A model generated the notes under the pieces. The model worked only from the letters and a program-made list of their open reading frames with translations. It made no database searches and was not told where the DNA came from. A program made the position numbers and the translations under genes. Source: Adiantum capillus-veneris (Eukaryota > Streptophyta > Polypodiopsida > Polypodiales > Pteridaceae). Taken from it: a stretch of 64,000 nt of DNA. Shown piece by piece: positions 12,134 through 22,895 of this stretch; position 1 is the stretch's first letter; the number at the start of each line of letters is the position of its first letter. The stretch spans positions 155,347,293 to 155,411,292 of the forward strand of contig CM043958.1 in assembly GCA_014529385.2 (NCBI GenBank), read 5' to 3'.

Positions 12134-13562
12134 CTAACTATATTGTAATCGTATGAAGAATTGTAAGAATTCAAGCGGCGATGCACTGACAACAATTTTG
12201 TTGTTCTTCTTTGGGACCCATTTCTTTGTGATTATTGGCTGTTTTGTTGCTGGCTCTCGTTTGGGAACCCATAATTGCCCGTGCTTCATTTGTGTTTGAA
12301 GAGACTTTTTTGGGATCCACCTTTCTGTTGTGTGAGTCAACATTGGTCTTTGCTTCAGCCCTTGTACGCTTGGTTGGGGACGGGATTTAGGCTTTGAAAG
12401 TTGATACTGTGGTTGTTTTGGAATCCAAATGAATTCGTGACTTTTTTGTGATTGAATCAAATTTTGGAGCCCAAACCTGAGTTGTGAAAGCTTGCGACTT
12501 TGTGATATTCTTACCCATTCGTGCACGCTTTCCTTGTTTTTGTTTTGGTGTTGGATCTTGTGATTTGTCATTAGAGATCTTTGTCTTCTTGATCCATATC
12601 TGTTGTTGGCCGATCTGGCTTTTTGGTATCCAGATTTGTCGAGCTTTTTGGCTTGGACTTGTTGTCCTGTTCTTTTGACATGTCATTATTGTTGCTGAAG
12701 GGGTTGGTGATAGTGATGGCATGAGTTGATGATAGGGGATGTCGTAAGATTCATCACTATCGCTAATATCCTCAGCAAGGTTGACTTCTTGTACTTTCCC
12801 TTGATTTTTTGGCTGGTAGTGGAAAGTTACTTTCTGTTTGCTCGTGGGTGGTAGTTTCTTGGAGGACTTTTCTAGCCCATTGATTAGAGCATTGTTAGCT
12901 CGTTGCTCTAGTCGTATTCCTCCTAGCTGAGTCTTTGCATCCTTATTAGGAGCCATGTATGAGCATGCTTGTGGTGGCCGTGTCTTCACCGAGGACTTTG
13001 AAATCCACTTTTGATGCACTTTAGTCGTGTAGCAATGACATTGATTCTTGGGTCGTTGATCTTCTTGAAGCTCAAAGTGTTCTACAGAGTCATAGAACTC
13101 GTCGTCTTCTTCATCTTTTGATTCTCCACATTTCTTTGTTTGATCCTTATTTCGAGAGCTTGTTGATGTCTGGTTCTCTTCGTTTTCCTGGATTATACTC
13201 ATTGCAAAATAAGGAACGACATCATAGCCATTTTCATCACAAAACTTTGATGTGGGAGCATCCTCCACGACGCACACGTCTAGAGTAGCCAAGATGTGTT
13301 CCCATCCAAAAGGCTCTAACTCTTCTTCAGGAAATGGTTCTGGGATATAGTCCATATCCTCTATAACCCGCTCTAGGATACATTCCTCACGTTTCAAGCT
13401 ACCACATTGTGAAGCTCCACACATCCACAGTTCTTTAGGCTTACCTAACCAAGCTGGAAGTTCTGATCTTGCTACTGTGGCGGAATCAAACTCCTCAACC
13501 GGTGTTCTTGTCACATCCCTATGGCTATGGTCCCTCAAGTTTATCTTTGTTATGGTTTCCAT
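12134..13562 (-). CDS. W-x-P-K repeat protein (accessory ORF), element 2
   Basis: The N-terminal ~150 residues continue the protein that follows the protease in element 3 (shared WMCGAS, ILATLDVCV and DENGYDVVPYF-like blocks). The rest is hydrophilic, Gln/Lys/Ser-rich and studded with aromatic-basic motifs: WISK, IWIPK, IWIKK, VWAPK, IWIPK, RWIPK, LWVPK, KWVPK, spaced ~15-30 residues. A frameshift near 12430 joins two overlapping frames (13562-12387 and 12571-12134). A second shift near 13600 separates it from the protease frame. The same motif family follows the integrase of element 3, so the ORF is lineage-specific. Function unknown; the basic aromatic repeats would suit nucleic-acid or Gag binding (inference). 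Confidence 0.7.
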
Positions 13563-13567
13563 ATGTC

Positions 13568-16159
13568 TCAGGTATATATGGTCATAACCCCAATCTTGGA
13601 CAATGGTCTTCCCAGAAATATGTCATAGTTGTTCTTCTTGCCAAAGTCAACAATAGCAAAAGTGTGTTCATATTCAATGCCACAAGAAGTAACGAGTACT
13701 TTTTCTAGCTGTCCTAGGGGCTTTTCCTTGTGTCTGTCTGCAAGCTGCAGGGTCATTCGTGTGGATATCAAGGCAGATTTTCCCCATTTTTTCCAAACCT
13801 CTTTGGTTGCAATGGCCACACCAGCTCCACTGTCAAGGATTGCCATGGTTTTTACATTATTGAATTCCACAGGAAGGGTGGTGTTTCCCTCTTCTCCCTC
13901 GTAATACTCGCCTACCTGGTTTAATGGCACTGGCCTAGTATTTAGTTGAGGCATTTCAAGCTCTTTGATGCCTTCCTCGATTTGAGTCGTTGGGGTTTTT
14001 ACACCAAATTTCTCTAGACATTTACCCACATTAGCCCACATGTTTGGTCTTATTCTGAGCAACTCGGCTAACATTATTGTACAGGTGACTGAGGTAGATA
14101 GAATATCTACTAGCCCCTTTGAATTGATGGCCTTGTTGGGAGACACTCTCTGTGATAGGACTGCAACCACATCTGACTTGGTCTCGTACTCTCCCATGTA
14201 GCACGGTAGTGTTCTTAGCGAATGGGGTTGACTATCCATAGATTGTACAGATCCTTTATCGCCCCAACACGATTGCACGTCTAGATTCATTTGAGATCCA
14301 GTCTCAAATTCCTATATTGGTGGTAGAAACACTCCTCGTTCATCACCAATCTTGTCTACTAGTCTTCTTAGGTCATCGGATTCATTGGCTTCTCTGACTT
14401 GTTTCCACAATTCATCAAGACCATCTATCTCTTTACAATCGTCATGTATAGCTTGGTGAAATCCCTCGGAAGAGTTATCCGTGGTATTCAGTACTATCCT
14501 TGGTTCTAATGCTGGGTCTTTGAGGTTTGGTCTGTGCTCATGACTAGAATCTGGCTCTTTTAGTTCCTGGTTTGGTGGGATTACTTGTGTAGGCATGACA
14601 CGGATCACATCCTCAGGTTTTGCAACTGGTGGTTCTAGTAAAGCTTGGGCTGTTTGAATAATTTTCTTGCACATTTCAAACCTTTTCTTTTCTAGTTCCG
14701 CATAGGGATATGTCATCCACCTATGTTCTTTGGTTTGGTTGTTTTTGAGCCTCACATCATAGGCTTTCAAGAGGGCATCTAATGTCTCATTAACCTTCTC
14801 TGCCAACACAGATCCTCCTGAACTAGCACTTCTCGGTTTCTCATCCGTGGATGGTTCTTCTAGAGGTTTAACCATGTGTGTAAGAGAAGGTGCCTCCTTT
14901 TCCTCATGTTGTTTTACCTTCTCCTGAGCTTCAGTAAGCTTCTCAGCTAGGGATTTTTGCTCTCGTTCCCTGCGTGCTTTTATCCTAGTCTTTCTAGCTT
15001 TCCAACTTTTTCGTTTGCTCTTGGTTTTTTAACTAGGTGCATCTGTCTTTGGTCCATCATCTATCTTTGGAATCCTGTCACTTTCCGTGTTCTTTGTCTC
15101 TGGATTCTCATCAGGTTTCTTATGAGCTTGTGCTCTCGTAACCACTTGAACTGGTATGACATTTTCATTTTCTGAGCTACTAGGTAGCTGAATAATCCCT
15201 GATACATTTGTCATGATTTTCCTGATTTGGTTTGGTTTTTTCGGGCAATCGGGGATCAAGTGAGTGATGCCACCCTCAAGACAATAGGCATTTACTTCAG
15301 TGATCTCCGTATGAGGACATTGTTTGACCAAGTGGTTGTCACGACTTTTGTGACAATCTGTCTCTAGTTGGGGAGATTCTTTTAGAATTTCCTCTTGGCT
15401 ATAAGCAAGCTTTGACCTAGATAAGACGCTATTTGCAATGAATCGCAATGTCCTTTCATACATTTTATACCTTCTTTCTTTTGACTGAAACCCAGGAGGT
15501 GGAGGTTGTACCGGCCTCACCACTCCATGTGTTTCTCTCACATTTTGTTGCTCCGAAGGGTAGTACTCACTTTGGTTGCTATACCACATTGTAGATGGTA
15601 TTGGCATTGGTTTATTTGATGCTTCCATCATTGGCATGTATCTCATGTCTACCTGCATTCTAGCACCTGGAAGCGGAGGTTGTTGTCCTAAGAAAAGCTG
15701 TGGCCTTAAAACTCCTACTGATCTTGGCGCATTCCCCGTAATGTATCTAGGTGGAGTAGGTGCTTCTGGAATAGGTTGTACATACCTCTCCCTAGCATTT
15801 TCCATGTTATAATAGCACTCTTCCCCCGTATGGTTCATCCATTTTCTCTCAATTTCACACCACTTCGGCTCTCCCGAATCAGACCTTACAAGAGGAATCA
15901 ACCTCTTGACTAAGTCGTCGATAAGCTTTTCTTGATCAATAGGTGCCGTTGGCTTGGCAATGGAATCACTTATCTGTGAAACACTGTGCTGAGAGGATGT
16001 GTCATCTCCTTGACTCTTTAAGTCCTTTTCTTTGTATGCCTCACAGTTATCCACTAGAGAAAGAGCTTCTTTGATCAACTCGTTTAGCATCATCCTCCTT
16101 ATCATATGCAGATCCTTCTGAAGGCCCGCATCTCTCATTCCCTGGATAAAGATCAGCAT
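13568..16159 (-). pseudogene. gag-pro: gag-protease polyprotein, element 2
   Basis: A single frame runs from 16159 to 13568 with only two in-frame stops (15029 and 14312). The Gag core is visible just upstream in another frame (16317-16160, QKENESIRKASLRLKRYV) and continues as LIFIQGMRDAGLQKDLHMI. Then come WCEIERKWMNHTGEECYYN, a Pro-rich region, and two degenerate zinc-knuckle-like blocks (CHKSRDNHLVKQC and CLEGGITHLIPDC, each lacking one ligand). A basic coiled linker and an Asp/Glu-rich stretch follow. The retropepsin active site is TMAILDSGAG at ~13850-13820, and the second half ends NYDIFLGRP. Element 3 has the same arrangement. Confidence 0.88.
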
Positions 16160-16330
16160 CAGTCGTGCTTGCGTAGGTAATTCCGCTCTCGGACAGAGCT
16201 AACATATCTCTTGAGCCGTAATGATGCTTTGCGTATTGATTCATTCTCTTTCTGTTTGAATCTATGGATTTGCGAGACCATGTTGTGAGCAATAAGATCT
16301 GTAGAGCCGCTCTCAAGCTACGTTTTGATA
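16160..16330 (-). pseudogene. gag: N-terminal Gag core of element 2, frameshifted
   Basis: A minus-strand frame reads HNMVSQIHRFKQKENESIR followed by a RLKRYVSSVRE-like block, as expected for the Retrotrans_gag fold. The frame then shifts into the main gag-protease frame near 16160. The gag start codon was not identified. Confidence 0.65.
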
Positions 16331-16489
16331 TAAGAACTTTTCCGATCCGATACCGTTTGTGAAAGTTATGGCCAAAACAGTGAAATGCAGTTTAGACTGG
16401 TCAAAATGAGTCCATATTCAATTTTAAAAGAAGATTTGGGATCTCTGTGACACTGTGAACACTGCTGTATTGTCAAAATTACAGTTGGA

Positions 16490-17930
16490 CCCTAAAACTG
16501 GCCTAGAGACATCCTACGCGTAGGATGTCTATATGCTCAGAATTTAACAAAATTTGGTCCAAAGACTCCCCTTAAGTCCAGCAACACAATGGTATGCTCA
16601 GAATTTCATTTGGACCTAAAAATGGCCTTGAGACATCCTACGCGTAGGATGTCTTTTTGCTCAGAATGACTTGAAATTTTCACCCCAGCTTCTCCTTGAT
16701 GTGCTGATCACAGTGGTGTGCTCATAGGTTGGTTTGAAGTCCTAAATCAAGCTAGAGACATCCTACGCGTAGGATCTCTAACTGCTCAGATTTTGTCCAA
16801 ACTTGATCCCAAGATTCTCCTAGTGCTCAGCAACCCAATGGTATGCTCAAAATTGAATTTGGATGCCAATAGGTCAAGATTTAGGCTGCAAGAGCTTCTA
16901 GTGCACTCCAAGAGTAGGATGTCTGACAATTCTTGTATTTGCTTGGTAAATAGGCCAAACAAGGTCCAAATTCACTTTTGAAAAAAGTTCTGGAATCCTT
17001 GAGACACTTAGAACCTCCCTATATGGCCAAAGTAGAATTTTGACCACATTATGTCCCTGGAGACATCCTACGCGTAGGATGTCTTTTTGCTTTGTTTCAG
17101 CTCAAATTTGCAGTGTAGCTTCCCCTTGATGTGCTAAACTCACAACTATTTTTACTTTTTGATTCTGAAGGTTGGTCAAATGATCAAGAATGTTCCAAAA
17201 GCGTGATGTCTATTCTGATGAATTCCTAAGTCAAATCAACTCCAAATTGGACCAAATTTTCCTAGGAGGCTTATCTAAGGCTATATGACAGCATGGTATG
17301 GTCACAATAGAATTTGGCCTCTAAATCATGCCTTAGACATCCTACGTGTAGGATGTCTAACTGCTCAAAATTGCCCCAAATTTGAACCACAGACTCTCCT
17401 TAAGGTGCTGATCATTGTGGTATGCTTAAAATTTTGTTTAGAGTCCAAAATCACACAGAAGACATCCTACGCGTAGGATGTATTTTTGGCCTGTTTGACC
17501 CCAGACTTGTCCCACAGCTTCCCCTTGATGTCAGTAACCCAGTGGTATGCTTAGATTTTGGTTTGGATGTCAAAAGACCCCAAAACTAGCTATCCTTGCC
17601 TTTTTCAGTCAAAAATGCTAAAGTCTGTTCAATCTTCACTTTCATTGACCCAAATGAGATGAAATTGATCACATGCACTCAATACAACATTTAGAACATG
17701 CCTATGGAGTCATCCTATGGTTTGGTCTCAAAATTAGTCCTTGGACACAATTTGGGTAGGATGTCTGGCAATTCTCGTCTTTTGGCTTTGATCTGTCAAA
17801 ATTTGGTCAAATTTCCACTTTCCAAGTGAAAATAGGGTAAAACCTACCTTCTAAACACACTGGTAACCTCAGATTTTCAAAATTTCCACCATATCACCTT
17901 GTAGACATCCTACGCGTAGGATGTCTACTG
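16490..17930. repeat. Leader array of spaced 24-bp palindromes, element 2
   Basis: The palindrome is AGACATCCTACG followed by its exact reverse complement. Perfect copies: 16507-16530, 16631-16654, 17061-17084, 17903-17926. Near-perfect: 16756-16779, 17335-17358, 17460-17483. Eroded copies: ~16901-16924, ~17744-17766 and perhaps ~17193-17216. They sit in a degenerate tandem unit of ~125-160 bp that also repeats GGTATGCTCAnAATTT and CTTCTCCTTGATGTGCTGA blocks. The dyads are much better conserved than the spacer sequence. The array lies between primer site and gag, where packaging and dimerisation signals sit in retroelements. Confidence 0.95.
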
Positions 17931-18506
17931 CTAATTTTTTGAGACTAAAGTGTCCCTGATGCTTCCTTATGCTCTCAACAAGTGCAAGTATGCTTCAAGA
18001 TTGCAAAAACATGCAAAAATCACTCAATTATGCCTTTGCAGAAATTTTACGTTTTCTGACTCCGCCTTTTGGCTTTTGGTCAACAAAAATAGGGAATACC
18101 CTCAAAAGCACACTTTTTCGTGATTTCAAATGCGATCAAGCACTTTAGCAAATAATTCAGTGCTGAATAGCTCTAGATCAGAATCGTATCACTTACCTAA
18201 AGCTACTCCTACAAATCATATGGGGTTTTGCATCTATGAGTAGAAAAACGCTTCACTGCCACACACAGACTAGTAAACACTTTTATCACCTCAAATCACT
18301 CGACCACCAACAACTACTCTAATCCACAGATCCTAACTAAACCTATCTAGTCGCAGACCCTCGGCAAGACACACTCTTCTTGGCTATCCACTTGATCGCG
18401 GAATATCCTCTTCCGGATCCACTTAAGAAAAACGGTTTCTTTAGCCGAAACTAAATCAAGCAACCATCACACGAGTGTTAGTAGGAAACCTACTTAGGTC
18501 CTTGTG
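17931..18506 (-). other. Leader of element 2 between primer site and palindrome array
   Basis: No ORF or repeat of note. It is the first ~580 bases of the internal transcript and contains short AT-rich and pyrimidine-rich runs only. Confidence 0.6.
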
Positions 18507-18524
18507 TCCCCGGCAACGACGCCA
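18507..18524 (-). other. Primer binding site, tRNA-Asp
   Basis: The + strand reads TCCCCGGCAACGACGCCA, one base different from the 3' end of plant tRNA-Asp (TCCCCGGCAACGGCGCCA). One base separates it from the LTR. Athila/Tat-type gypsy elements use this primer. Confidence 0.9.
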
Positions 18525-18525
18525 A

Positions 18526-19480
18526 TGTTGGACGGAGCGACTCACAAACCCATGAAGTGCATGCAAACACTACCTAGATCAACATAATGTCAATCGAGGA
18601 CACAGATGATACGATAGGCACACAGAGGAAATCTCTTTAGCTTGTCAGGCTGAGACCATCCTACACATACAACACTCAGGAAGGCCAACTAAACCACAAT
18701 CAAGAACCTCACTGCTCTCAACTACACCACCTAGCCACATACACACATACGGAAGGTAACTCACCTAATCATGCCAGATTCGTACGAAGCTTAAGGAACA
18801 CCATCCCATCACTAGGATACACCTGTCCCTAAGCTTCTACACTCAAAACCCTCACTCTAAACCCATCTGCGGAAAACGTGTAGGATGACAGAACAGAATT
18901 TTGAAAGTGCCCAAAACTGAAATTTATGAGTACCTATGCGTAGCTTATGTCGCCACGATTCTATAGACTACTAGCACGCAAAAAAAAGACATCATTTGAT
19001 ACACTTACGGCCACAAATAGCTCGTAGATGCGTCGGCGTGTGCGCTTCGTCTCGCGTGGAATGCTTGGCGTTGTCGCGTAGCTCTCCTCAAGCCTATAGC
19101 AATGGTGCAGTCGGATCTCCAATGTGTTGAGCGAGCCGGGCGTAGCGAGAGGATAAAGCTCACGCTCAATCTCTTTCTCTCTCACACACAATAGACGACA
19201 GCGCTAAGTTTTGATTATGATAAAAGTCTTCTTACAAAATGACCTAGGTACCTTATATACTAAGGCTACCTTAGGTTTAACCAAAAATGGGGTTGAAAGG
19301 GTCAAATAGCTTTGTATTTACAATCTGGAAGTGCCATTGCACCCCGGCTTCTGAAACTAGAATAACTACTCATTACAAATGACGTTTATAGCCATAATCC
19401 GCAGCATTGCGTAACTCGCAAAAGATAAGACTTTGGTACGAAACTTGAGTTATGTTGTGTTGTTGACCCAGCGGTCAACA
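18526..19480 (-). repeat. Element 2 5' LTR
   Basis: Partner of 9444-10397, TG...CA bounded. It drives transcription leftwards. A minus-strand TATATAAG is at 19252-19259. Confidence 0.97.
19252..19259 (-). promoter_or_regulatory. TATA box in element 2 5' LTR
   Basis: TATATAAG on the minus strand, identical in context to the copy at 10169. Likely core promoter of element 2. Confidence 0.7.
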
Positions 19481-19485
19481 ACCTT
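19481..19485. other. Target-site duplication, right copy (element 2)
   Basis: ACCTT, the exact repeat of 9439-9443. Confidence 0.97.
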
Positions 19486-19723
19486 AATCCGAATAATGGA
19501 AGTTATAGGGTCAGAATAGTTTTTTTTATTCCAACAAGTTGTCCCGTTTCCACTGCGAGAGAAGACTAGGTCTCCTTCTAGGACTATAAACCTAAACCAT
19601 TATCAATGGTAAGGGTGAAAACCTTGGAATTCTTCTTGTTTAGGGACTCAAGTTTTATTAGGCCTAGAGACCTATCAAGGGTCCCATCCCGCTTTTGGCG
19701 TCGGCGGGTTTGGGGACCTCGCA
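19486..19723 (+). repeat. Element 1 3' LTR, second part
   Basis: Continues the LTR interrupted at 9443 and matches 1717-1956. It ends ...ACCTCGCA where the 5' copy has ...ACCTCACA. The next bases ATTTG would be the right target duplication of element 1; its left copy is outside the window. Confidence 0.93.
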
Positions 19724-21348
19724 ATTTGTTTCCCAATCTCCAGGCTCTCTCTGAGGTTGTTTAGAGGTTTCAACCATTTCAATTTGTGGCTCTTTGGGTT
19801 GTGCTGTGGCTTCTACTTCTTGAAGCTTCGTGGATGCCTTGATTGATTCTTGTTGCATTGTTGTAGAAGGTCTAGCTTCAGTGCTTTCTGTTCCCTTTGG
19901 CTGTTCAAAATTGGGGTTCTTCTTGTTGTTTCTCTTTTCCCTTTGCTTCCTCACCTTCCTTGGGTTTAGCAGTTGGTGAAGGATTTGGGCTTGGCATTGG
20001 ATGGTCTTCTTACTCTGTACTGGATGGAGTGGTTTTGGAGACATCTCCCCCTGGTCTCAATGTGGCTCACTTTGTTAAGTAGCCTCTGCTTGTCTTTGTT
20101 GCTCGGTTGGTTCTTCCTTTGCTTTTCTTTCAGCTTCTTGAGCTTTTTTTAGATTTAGAGCTTCAGTTTCTGCATACATGCTCTCAAGAAAATCCTTAGG
20201 ATCCTCTATCCCTTTCTTTGCAGGGTTCTTGGTTCTTGGTCCCCTTATATCTCTTGGACTCCATCTTTCAGGGTCCTCACCTGTAGCTTGACATCTCCTT
20301 TCATATGTCTGCTTTTCTCAATCAAATTTCACCTTCTTTTGTTGAGGTTCGTCTTGGTGTGCTGCTACTGCTTTTGTTTTCATTTCTTCAATTCTTTCTC
20401 TTCTTTACTCATTGTCCGAGCTTTCACTACTATAAGCCTTATGGAAGCTTTCTGCAGATTCTTTAACTGACTTGTACACTCTCTGTGTTGAACGAGTGGT
20501 TCTTGGAGAAGGTTGAGCAGACACAACCCAGGTGTTCTGATATGGGGATGGCGGAAAATTGTCAGCAATTCCAATAGCATGACATCCTATTCTGGTTAGC
20601 ACTTATGGAGCGCCTAGATATGTTATTTTGCATTCTTTCTTTGTGCCTTTCAGTGTCGTAAGCACATATTACACATGATCAATTGCCTGCCTGGTTGTCG
20701 ATTTCAATACTTGAGTGAAGGTTGTCGCAACCGCATGGTTCAAAGTTGTGTATCGTGGTGGTCTCTTTGATAAGAACTTGAAGTGTTGATGGTAGAGGCA
20801 AGTTGGTTCTTCCACTTGCCTTTGGATGAGATCAAAAAATGTGGCAGCAACAGTATCTTTGGTAAAAGTGCCTACTGTCTTTCTATCTCTGGCTCGCATC
20901 ATCATACCTTCAGTTTGTAGCTTCAGTGCCTCGACCACTATCTCTTTAGTGATTATCACTTCTACTTTTTACCCTTGTTGGTCGGTGATTTGGGTTGACC
21001 CATCTTATTTGATTGTGGACAGTAATTTATATGCCTTCTGGAAATCCACTCTGCATGGTTCCTGGTTGTAAAGTCTCTTAGGCCTAGCCTTCTGTTGGCT
21101 TCTTTGGTGTTTGGCTTTGCAGCTACATCATAGATCTCCTTTGGTAGCATTTGTAGTCCTACTTGGTGTCCTTCTTCACTCTTGAATTTGCCAGCAAAAA
21201 CAATTGTATTGTTTTCTTCAAGTTGTTCCTTAGATAAGTAAGTTGCCTTGGCCGTCTTCACTGAACTTGGATCTAATTGGTAGGGTGGCAACTCTTGCAA
21301 CTTTTCTTTCTGGAAAACCCTTTTCTTTACCTTCTCGGCAGCTTGCAT
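19724..21348 (-). pseudogene. Fragment X: decayed ORF of unknown function, interrupted by element 1
   Basis: Pieces of a hydrophilic, Lys/Gln/Glu-rich protein are readable on the minus strand at 21348-20962, 20959-20669, 20602-20380 and 20044-19729, with stops and frame changes between. Recognisable blocks include LGLRDFTTRNHAEW, AATFFDLIQRQVEEP and a Ser-rich stretch. The C-terminal part is low-complexity. No protease, RT or zinc knuckle is seen. Its leader has the same 18-bp palindromes as element 3, so it is probably the ORF of another retroelement of that lineage, but the protein does not match element 3's Gag. The rest would lie left of base 1. Confidence 0.55.
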
Positions 21349-21537
21349 TGTTCTTGTTAAGTGAATACAGTGTTAAAGTTAGAAATTTTTGTGAATGCCG
21401 CTTTGAAATGTCGTGAGTCTGAATTACTGACAAATGATGTCCATCTTGCTTGAAATCAATTTTGGAGCATGCATAAATGTATAAAAACATATAGAGATCA
21501 AAATCATGCAGTCTAGGTAAAAATTGCAACAAAAGTA

Positions 21538-22133
21538 AATAATCGTGATTATTTATAGCTGGAAAGTTTTTCCAACTTTTTGCATTTTTGACATCATAGG
21601 CTTGAAACATACAGCATTTAGGTACTCTGAGTGATGTGTGGGCTCATTTGAGTGCACTGGGTGGAAATGGTGCTAGATTTAGGCTTTCAGACTCTAAAAC
21701 AGTAGATATAAAGAGATTTTGAGTTTTAGAGATCTAAACTTGCTCAAACTTGATCAGTGGTCTTGGGACATTATGTTCTTTGATCCCATAAGGTCAAAGT
21801 TGCAGATTTCTCCCATTTTGGCAAGAAAGTAAATAATCACGATTATTAACTTTTTCATCAAAATGTACATATTTTGTTGCAACTTGGTTCTACGCACGAT
21901 GAAGACTCTGTGTATGAGATATGGGATGATATGGATAAAAAATATGACAGTTAACTTAAAAATTGGATTAAAAAGACTTTGGTGCGTTTTTTAAAAACAA
22001 ATTCAGAGTTTTTCTTGATCATTTTGGCTCATACTTGACATGTGGCATGTATTAGATGTGTAAAAATGATAGGTGAAGTGAAGAGATCAAAATCAAGTCA
22101 AACAAGCACAAAAGTATATAATTGTGATTATTT
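21538..22133. repeat. Leader palindromes of fragment X, ~290-bp spacing
   Basis: Three copies of AAATAATCGCGATTATTT with one or two changes: 21538-21555, 21831-21848 and 22116-22133. Spacing is 293 and 285 bp. Element 3's leader has the same motif at 283-293 bp. Intervening sequence is not obviously repeated. Confidence 0.9.
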
Positions 22134-22895
22134 ATAGCAGTCACTTCTTTTTTGCAAGAATTGATAATTTGATGACCTAAATATATTCAATACATCTAAA
22201 ACAAGTCCTAAAATGAATTTGGTAAAGTTCGATTGTGTCGGCATCACTTCGTGCTCTTGTTGACTCTGAAATCACCGATTTTTGTGACTAGATGGCCTGT
22301 AGAGTTGGTTATCACTTTTGAAGCCATGAACTTGTCCGCTACATAGTCTTGATGCTACCCATCTAGTTTTGGTCCATTTGGAGTCAGTTTGACTTCATAT
22401 GTCAAATTTGACGCTTTGTAGTCTTTGAGCTGTTTTTTGTTGTTCGAGAGCTTGCCTTGACTGTTTTCATGAAACCTTCTAGGTACATTGTGTATAGACC
22501 CAGTCTATGAGCTGTCTGTGGAGTCAGAATCCAATTCTGGCATATGGCAAAACCTAGATTATCTACTTGGGACCCCCCCCCCCCCCCCCCTGACCCCTGC
22601 CAAATGGTCACTTGGTGACATATAAGTGTTCTATCATATAGGGGCATGCTACAGTTCAAGTCTCCTCTAATTCGGTTGAGCTGACAGGCCACTATGGTCA
22701 ATTTTGTGTCGTAGGACTTCGTGCACTACTGGGTTTCTAGGGTTTTTTCCTAAGCCTAGACTTGCTACCCAGTCATATAGAATTGTTCATTGATAAGCTT
22801 AGAACTTACCCCTCATGTTTTGTGTGAGACGCCGTTGTAAATGGACGACTGTGGACTCCGGAAATTGCGCGCGAAGAAGGCAGAGAGCTCTCTCC
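22134..22895. other. Unassigned sequence with an 18-base C run
   Basis: No convincing ORF. A C18 tract is at 22573-22590. This should hold the primer site and 5' LTR of fragment X if it were complete, but neither was found. Confidence 0.5.

Larger units (their letters stand above)
9444..19480 (-). mobile_element. Element 2: non-autonomous Ty3/gypsy-type element, gag-protease only, nested in element 1
   Basis: 10,037 bp bounded by TG...CA LTRs of 954 and 955 bp with a perfect 5-bp target duplication. Orientation is minus: the tRNA-Asp primer site lies beside the right LTR and the polypurine tract beside the left. The inside holds an array leader, a gag-protease frame and a W-x-P-K repeat ORF, but no reverse transcriptase, RNase H or integrase motif on either strand. 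The LTR pair differs by only a few bases per 100, so the insertion is recent compared with its neighbours. It must have moved using enzymes of a relative; element 3 shows what that relative looks like. Confidence 0.95.
1..19723 (+). mobile_element. Element 1: Ty3/gypsy chromovirus-type LTR retrotransposon, 5' end outside window
   Basis: The order is LTR, tRNA-iMet primer site, gag with CCHC knuckle, protease, RT, RNase H, integrase, chromodomain, polypurine tract, LTR, all on the + strand. Domain order RT-RH-IN makes it Ty3/gypsy, and the C-terminal chromodomain makes it a chromovirus. The first ~660 bp of the 5' LTR lie before base 1, judged from where the window start falls in the 3' LTR. 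The 3' LTR is split by element 2 (9444-19480). The reading frame has several stops and one clear frameshift, so this copy is dead. It interrupts the minus-strand ORF of fragment X at 19724. Confidence 0.93.

Noticed and set aside
16490-17930. CRISPR-like pattern of short repeats and spacers
   Set aside because: The repeats are palindromes in a eukaryotic retroelement leader, the intervals are degenerate copies of each other and vary from ~124 to 160 bp, and no cas genes exist here.
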